From: Omnitrophica WOR_2 bacterium RIFCSPLOWO2_12_FULL_46_30
Lineage (GTDB): Bacteria > Omnitrophota > Gorgyraeia > Gygaellales > UBA12090
DNA: 9,813 nucleotides
Reading direction: 5' to 3'
Assembly (NCBI GenBank): GCA_001805845.1
Contig: MHHA01000040.1
Coordinates: 1 to 9,813 of the forward strand
The position numbers and the translations under genes are program-made. The notes under the pieces were generated by a model. That model did no database searches. It saw nothing but the letters and a program-made list of their open reading frames with translations, and was not told the DNA's origin. Positions within the stretch are counted from its first letter, which is position 1. The number at the start of each line of letters is the position of its first letter. Below, in pieces: positions 6,312 to 9,813 of the stretch.

Positions 6312-6341
6312 ATTCTAACAAGCTACCAAGCCCTATGTCAA
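6312..6341 (-). promoter_or_regulatory. Predicted sigma70-type promoter for the CBM48 gene
   Basis: On the minus strand TTGACA (6336-6341, perfect -35) and TAGAAT (6312-6317, 5 of 6 of the -10 consensus) are 18 bases apart. The expected start site is near 6305, giving a leader of about 40 bases that carries the GGAGGT site. The -35 box overlaps the end of the 16-bp inverted repeat at 6338-6389 by four bases. Confidence 0.65.
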
Positions 6342-6389
6342 GAAAAATCTGCCAAAAGTCCTCTCGCCCGCAGGGCAGATTTTTCTTGA
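6338..6389. repeat. 16-bp perfect inverted repeat with 20-base loop after lpxI
   Basis: TCAAGAAAAATCTGCC (6338-6353) is exactly complementary to GGCAGATTTTTCTTGA (6374-6389). The 20-base loop, together with the base of the stem, contains a smaller hairpin GCCC-GCA-GGGC (6366-6376). A-rich 5' and T-rich 3' arms would suit a bidirectional terminator ending the lpx unit, though the T run lies inside the stem. The arm edge forms part of the -35 box for the CBM48 gene. Confidence 0.75.
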
Positions 6390-6419
6390 TCCTGACCCCG
6401 CCTTGGCGGGGGAAGGATC
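6388..6419. repeat. GC-rich hairpin after lpxI
   Basis: CCCCGCC (6396-6402) pairs with GGCGGGG (6405-6411), and an outer GATCCT (6388-6393) pairs with AGGATC (6414-6419), separated by a small GA/GA internal loop. It abuts the 16-bp inverted repeat at 6338-6389. No T run follows on the minus strand, so it is not a classical terminator alone. Together the two hairpins fill the first half of the gap after lpxI and may protect or end the lpx mRNA. Confidence 0.7.
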
Positions 6420-6453
6420 TAATATAGGTAACCGAATATAATTTCCTATGCTC

Positions 6454-7269
6454 TCAAGGGAAATCTGGCCGCCCTTCTGCAACCACCGCAATGCCTTTTC
6501 TATCCGCAAGGCCGATAGCTGCCTGTTGGTCTAAGAACAGGGTCTTAGAGGATTCAATTGCCATGCAGCTTCCTCTGGGTAAATTCTTAATGGTCTTTAA
6601 TCCCACCACCGGGACATCAAAGCGCATATCCTGGGAGGGCTTGCTTACCTTAACCAGGACGATTGCCGATTTAACTAAGCTCGCCGCGCGTCTTATGGTA
6701 TTGTCCGTGCCTTCAATTGATTCAACGGCAAGAATCGCCCCATTCTTAAGGCAGACGCTCTGGCCGATATCCAGGGCCCCCAGATGCTTGGCAATTTTAA
6801 AACCAAGCTCAATGTCTTTGCGCTCTCCCTCCGACGGTTTTCTTTGAGTTAACACGGCGTTCCCGGGCATATGGTTAGATAAAAATAAGGTTGAGTCCAA
6901 AAGCTCAAGGCCCGCCTCCTGTAATTTATTTGCAAAGGCGTTAAATACGGTATCTGCCCTGCGGTCTTCTACCTTTCCGAAGAAATCCTGCAGATCAGGA
7001 TGAGCCATTATCCCCGGGTTAAATAATGTATACGGATTTATCTGGCCGGCCAGGGCAACCTTGCGGATATTTTCTTCTTTGAAGATGCTTGCGATACGTT
7101 TAAATTCGCTTACCCGAATCCAGATAAGCTTATCTACATATTTCCTGAGGGGCCTTTTGGTATTTCCCTTAACCGCGATAGCCAGACAAGCGCAGCCGGC
7201 CTTCTTCGCTTCCCGGGCAAAGAGTATGGGGAAATTGCCTCTTCCGGCAACGATGCCTATACGTTGCAT
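6454..7269 (-). CDS. lpxI: UDP-2,3-diacylglucosamine diphosphatase LpxI
   Basis: LpxI hydrolyses UDP-2,3-diacylglucosamine to lipid X and UMP, the step done by LpxH in enterobacteria. The 271-residue length is typical. The N-terminal domain begins with IGIVAGRGNFPILFA (4-18), includes LAGQINPYTLF (73-83), and the C-terminal domain carries AVESIEGTDNTIRR (181-194), KPSQDMRFDVPVVG (210-223) and a C-terminal AIESSKTLFLDQ. By alignment from memory, Asp218 in RFDVP corresponds to the catalytic Asp225 of the Caulobacter enzyme. The start lies 18 bases after the lpxA stop, with GGAG close before the ATG. It follows lpxA and completes the early lipid A steps here; lpxB, the next enzyme, is not present after it. 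Confidence 0.94.
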   Translation of the reverse strand: MQRIGIVAGRGNFPILFAREAKKAGCACLAIAVKGNTKRPLRKYVDKLIWIRVSEFKRIASIFKEENIRKVALAGQINPYTLFNPGIMAHPDLQDFFGKVEDRRADTVFNAFANKLQEAGLELLDSTLFLSNHMPGNAVLTQRKPSEGERKDIELGFKIAKHLGALDIGQSVCLKNGAILAVESIEGTDNTIRRAASLVKSAIVLVKVSKPSQDMRFDVPVVGLKTIKNLPRGSCMAIESSKTLFLDQQAAIGLADRKGIAVVAEGRPDFP

Positions 7270-7287
7270 AGGGCTCCATTTTAATGA

Positions 7288-8103
7288 TTAATGATTTGAA
7301 GGCGGCAGCTCTTCCGTCTGGATTGCCCTGGCAATGCCGCGCGATGAAGCAAGCACAAAATCCATTAAATAAACGAGTTCCGCGCTTCGGGAGAGGATGC
7401 TTTGGATTTTTTCTATAGCGCTTGCCTTATTTAAACCGCTAAAGAAAAGATACTTAAAGGCGGATTTCAAATCTGAAATGGCCTCAGGAGGGGCCTGGGC
7501 CCTTTTTAAGCCCACAAGGTTAAGGCCGTAAACCCTGGCCGGGTGTCCATCGCAGGTTGAAAATGGAGGAATATCCTGGACTACTTTGGAACAGCCCCCG
7601 ATTATGGAGAGCTTACCTACTCTGGTAAATTGATGTATGGCAACCAGGCCTCCGATAACGGCTCTGTCTTCTATTTTGACATGGCCGGCTAAGGTTGCGC
7701 CATTTGCCAGGACGCAGTCATCACCCACAACGCAATCGTGGGCTATATGGGAATAAGCCATGAGCAGATTATTGCTGCCGACTTTGGTAACTCCGTTTTC
7801 TATGGTGCCGATATTTATCGTGGCGTATTCACGAACGACGTTGTTTTCGCCGATAATAAGCTTGGTATCTTCGCCATTATATTTTAAATCCTGCGGAATG
7901 CTTCCGATAACCGCGCCGGTATAAATCTTACAGCCGGCTCCTATAGCGGTATTGCCGTCAATAAGGCAGGAATTGGCGATTTTTACCTTCGGGCCGATTT
8001 TTACCTTCGGGCCGATAACCGTAAAAGGGCCAACCTCAAGATCATCGGCTAATTGCGCGCCTTCTGAAACTATTGCTGTTTTATGTATCTTTTGTCCGCC
8101 CAT
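7288..8103 (-). CDS. lpxA: UDP-N-acetylglucosamine acyltransferase LpxA
   Basis: LpxA transfers an R-3-hydroxyacyl chain from acyl carrier protein to the 3-OH of UDP-GlcNAc, the first lipid A step. The 271-residue product has the usual length, with a left-handed beta-helix of hexapeptide repeats (about 10-185) and a helical C-terminus. SHIAHDC (118-124) carries His122, matching E. coli His125, and the QDLKYNGE loop (71-78) is present. The GG at 169-170 matches the E. coli position where glycine allows a long (about C14) acyl chain; this is inferred. An in-frame TAA directly before the ATG makes this the first possible start, yet no Shine-Dalgarno sequence is close; the nearest is a TAGGAG overlapping the upstream stop, so coupled translation is likely. 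An exact 18-base tandem repeat codes residues around 30-42. Confidence 0.96.
   Translation of the reverse strand: MGGQKIHKTAIVSEGAQLADDLEVGPFTVIGPKVKIGPKVKIANSCLIDGNTAIGAGCKIYTGAVIGSIPQDLKYNGEDTKLIIGENNVVREYATINIGTIENGVTKVGSNNLLMAYSHIAHDCVVGDDCVLANGATLAGHVKIEDRAVIGGLVAIHQFTRVGKLSIIGGCSKVVQDIPPFSTCDGHPARVYGLNLVGLKRAQAPPEAISDLKSAFKYLFFSGLNKASAIEKIQSILSRSAELVYLMDFVLASSRGIARAIQTEELPPSNH
7978..8013. repeat. Exact 18-base tandem repeat in lpxA
   Basis: The unit GATTTTTACCTTCGGGCC occurs twice head to tail, followed by GAT of a third copy. On the coding strand it gives the doubled hexapeptide IGPKVK-IGPKVK in the LpxA beta-helix. Both copies are identical at every base, including third codon positions, which suggests recent copying or conversion. 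Confidence 0.9.
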
Positions 8104-8143
8104 TTATCAAAATTCGCATAAAATTCGCGCGGCCCTTCGTCTC

Positions 8144-9466
8144 CTAAGCCAGGGCAAACATCAGCTCTGCTTCAGCCGCAACTTTTCCCTCAACATACGC
8201 CTTGGCAAAAACCTGGCCTATTCTTGCTTTGAGCTTGCCGGCAATAACCTCTAAGCACAACTGGTCGCCGGGCACAACGGTCTTCCTGAACTTCACATCA
8301 TTAGCTGCCATAAAATAGGCGAGCTTTCCCCTGTTTTCTTCGGGAGATAACATCATTACCCCGCCAACCTGCGCCATTGCCTCAATGATTAAGACCCCCG
8401 GCATCACGGGTTTACCCGGAAAATGCCCTACAAAAAAGTTCTCATTGATAGTGACATTTTTAATACCCACGGCGCGCTTTCCGCTTTCTAAGGAAATTAT
8501 CCTATCCACAAGAAGAAAAGGATAGCGATGGGGCAGTATCTTCATAATTAATGAAGCGTCAATTTCTTCGCCGCCTATAGCGCCGCCTATAGCGCTGCCG
8601 GCAGCCATCGCTCCCAGTTCGTAGCGCGCTTTCTGCGCGAGAATTTTCTTAACTAATTTGAGATTCAGGGAATGGCCGCTTTTAATCGCCATTATTCTTG
8701 CCTTAAGCGGAGCGCCCAGCAGAGAAAGATCTCCTATCAAATCAAGAATTTTATGCCTGACAAATTCATCGTTAAAACGCAGGCGGTTTTTAATCACATC
8801 CCTTTCTCCCATCACCAGCGTATTCTCGTAGTTAGCGCCTCTGCCCAAACCTTTGCCCTGCAGGTCGCCCGCTTCTTCCTGCAGGCAGAATGTCCGTGAG
8901 GCGGCAAGCTCATTCTCAAAGGCCTCAGGGTTGATAGTTAATCCCATATACTGGGCCTTAAGCAGGGGATGCTCATAGCTTAAGGTGTAGCGGATGCTGT
9001 AATCATTTGACGGCAGGGCTACGAGCAAAGACCCTTCTTCCTCAACCCAGATTGGCTCCTTTATGGTATATGATTTTTTTACTGCTTCCTGTTCAATGAT
9101 GCCGGCTTCTTTTAATACTTTTAAAAACTCAATTCCCGAGCCGTCCATACCCGGGATTTCATTATTATCAAGCTCGATAAGCAGATTATCAATCTGTAAT
9201 CCTGATAAAACCGCCATCAGGTGCTCAATCGTCTGGACCTCGGCGCCGTCATTTCCCAGCGATGTGCGGCGGAGACTTTGCAGAGAATCCATCAGATTAC
9301 CGCAATCTACTTTTATCGCCGGCCTATCAGCCAGGTCTACGCGCACAAAGCTTATGCCGGAATTTACCGGCGCCGGCTTAAACAGGAGCTTGACCCGGTT
9401 ACCCGTATGCAGGCCTACGCCGGAAATTTTAGCCGGATTCTTGATTGTCTTCTGAAAAGACTCCAT
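8144..9466 (-). CDS. Bifunctional LpxC-FabZ fusion protein
   Basis: A 440-residue fusion. Residues 1-285 are LpxC, the zinc deacetylase that commits UDP-3-acyl-GlcNAc to lipid A: GVGLHTG (16-22), TIEHLMA with Glu81 and zinc ligand His82, DGSG (108-111), RHKILDLIGD with His238, Asp242 and Asp246, and SGHSLN with His265. Residues about 300-440 are FabZ, the 3-hydroxyacyl-ACP dehydratase: LPHRYPFLLVDR (311-322), GHFPGKPVMPG with His348, and EAMAQ with Glu362. All catalytic residues are present in both halves. A small Gly/Ala linker (285-300) joins them and holds a 12-base tandem repeat. GGAG at 9475-9478, 8 bases from the ATG, supports the start. The gene lies between lpxD and lpxA. The fusion is known from Bacteroidota and some uncultured phyla and links fatty acid and lipid A supply. 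Confidence 0.96.
   Translation of the reverse strand: MESFQKTIKNPAKISGVGLHTGNRVKLLFKPAPVNSGISFVRVDLADRPAIKVDCGNLMDSLQSLRRTSLGNDGAEVQTIEHLMAVLSGLQIDNLLIELDNNEIPGMDGSGIEFLKVLKEAGIIEQEAVKKSYTIKEPIWVEEEGSLLVALPSNDYSIRYTLSYEHPLLKAQYMGLTINPEAFENELAASRTFCLQEEAGDLQGKGLGRGANYENTLVMGERDVIKNRLRFNDEFVRHKILDLIGDLSLLGAPLKARIMAIKSGHSLNLKLVKKILAQKARYELGAMAAGSAIGGAIGGEEIDASLIMKILPHRYPFLLVDRIISLESGKRAVGIKNVTINENFFVGHFPGKPVMPGVLIIEAMAQVGGVMMLSPEENRGKLAYFMAANDVKFRKTVVPGDQLCLEVIAGKLKARIGQVFAKAYVEGKVAAEAELMFALA
8569..8592. repeat. 12-base tandem repeat in the LpxC-FabZ linker
   Basis: CGCCGCCTATAG is repeated exactly twice, coding for a doubled AIGG within SAIGGAIGGEE between the two enzyme domains. Length changes here would alter linker length without shifting the frame. 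Confidence 0.85.
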
Positions 9467-9487
9467 TATTTTTTCTCCAATGAGCAG

Positions 9488-9522
9488 ATAACTTATGCCG
9501 CACGAAGTGCGGCATAAGTTAT
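9488..9522. repeat. 16-bp perfect hairpin with GAA loop before lpxC-fabZ
   Basis: ATAACTTATGCCGCAC (9488-9503) pairs exactly with GTGCGGCATAAGTTAT (9507-9522) around a 3-base loop (GAA on plus, TTC on minus). Outer GCAGA/TCTGC (9484-9488 and 9532-9536) could extend it around a bulge. In the minus-strand mRNA it ends 9 bases before the GGAG site of lpxC-fabZ. No T run follows, so a leader-control, mRNA-processing or REP-type role is likelier than termination. Confidence 0.8.
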
Positions 9523-9542
9523 AGCGAAGCGTCTGCGAATTG

Positions 9543-9592
9543 GATCCTTGACATTTTGTTTACTGTTTCTCTTTAGCAAAATGTCAAGGATC
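9543..9592. repeat. 16-bp perfect inverted repeat with 18-base loop at the lpxD end
   Basis: GATCCTTGACATTTTG (9543-9558) is exactly complementary to CAAAATGTCAAGGATC (9577-9592). The right arm includes two bases of the lpxD TGA stop (9591-9593). Each arm contains TTGACA, a perfect -35 hexamer pointing inward on its strand, but I see no good -10 box 16-18 bases away on either strand. No T run follows the stem. Confidence 0.8.
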
Positions 9593-9813
9593 ACTTAATC
9601 TTAAATCTCTCTTCTAAATTCACCAGCCGTTTTTCCAAATCCCGGATAAGCGAATTCAGCTCAGGCAGTTTCTGGATACAGGCATTCACCTTTTTGGCTT
9701 CGCTATGGGGCCTCGCCGGGTATCCCGAAACAACGGTATTTGCCGGCACTGACTTGGTAACTCCGGCCTGTGCCGCAACGATTGCTCCATCCCCAACGCT
9801 GATATGCCCTACT
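9591..9813 (-). CDS. lpxD: UDP-3-O-acylglucosamine N-acyltransferase LpxD, C-terminal end
   Basis: Only the last 73 residues are in the window. They begin in the end of a hexapeptide beta-helix (VGHISVGDGAIVAAQAGVTK), go through VPANTVVSGYPARPHSEAKK, and end in a charged helix (IRDLEKRLVNLEERFKIK). This is the usual LpxD C-terminus, where VSGYPARP and the final helix follow the acyltransferase helix; LpxD adds the second hydroxyacyl chain, to the 2-amino group. The active-site part is outside the window. It sits directly before lpxC-fabZ on the same strand, 124 bases away, in the usual lpxD-lpxC-lpxA order of such operons. The TGA stop overlaps a perfect inverted repeat by two bases. Confidence 0.88.
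   Translation of the reverse strand, partial: VGHISVGDGAIVAAQAGVTKSVPANTVVSGYPARPHSEAKKVNACIQKLPELNSLIRDLEKRLVNLEERFKIK

Noticed and set aside
9543..9592. Promoter for lpxC-fabZ from the TTGACA in the inverted repeat
   Set aside because: The best downstream hexamers at 17-19 base spacing match only about half of the -10 consensus.
1..9813. CRISPR arrays, insertion sequences, phage or defence genes
   Set aside because: No regularly spaced repeats, transposase, integrase, Cas, toxin-antitoxin or restriction motifs were seen on either strand.

Overview
All genes that can be supported in this window lie on the minus strand, so transcription runs from high to low coordinates. The window is gene-dense; the largest gap between genes is 188 bases (6266-6453). 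It reads as chromosomal DNA from a Gram-negative, lipid A-making bacterium outside the well-studied phyla. A fused LpxC-FabZ protein, the order lpxD, lpxC/fabZ, lpxA, lpxI, and an AsmA-like protein all point to a lipopolysaccharide outer membrane. LpxI instead of LpxH argues against Bacteroidota, where the LpxC-FabZ fusion is best known. The combination fits uncultured lineages such as Candidatus Omnitrophota (OP3), but that is inference from gene content, not a proven assignment.

Region by region, following transcription. (1) 9813-6454: the end of lpxD, then lpxC-fabZ, lpxA and lpxI, early lipid A biosynthesis steps in near-pathway order. The lpxD/lpxC gap holds two strong palindromes. (2) 6453-6266: a 188-base gap with two hairpins, followed by a good sigma70-type promoter whose -35 box touches one palindrome arm. 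(3) 6265-5117: a free-standing carbohydrate-binding (CBM48/AMPK-type) protein, a terminator-like hairpin, a COG0731-type radical SAM protein, and tRNA-Arg(TCG). (4) 5025-2454: a secreted TPR-like protein overlapping a 689-residue AsmA-like membrane protein by 32 bases; both probably act at the envelope. (5) 2410-1: a predicted promoter, tRNA-Lys(CTT), then archease, rtcB and serS at very tight spacing. This looks like one RNA-repair and tRNA-charging transcription unit in which archease starts 6 bases after the mature tRNA end and has no visible Shine-Dalgarno sequence.

No CRISPR array, insertion sequence, integrase or recognisable defence system is visible. The most interesting unexplained features are the tRNA-Lys/archease/rtcB/serS arrangement and a set of long, perfect inverted repeats with 18-20 base loops at gene ends. 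Two of these overlap the last codons or stop of the upstream gene, and one supplies part of a -35 box.
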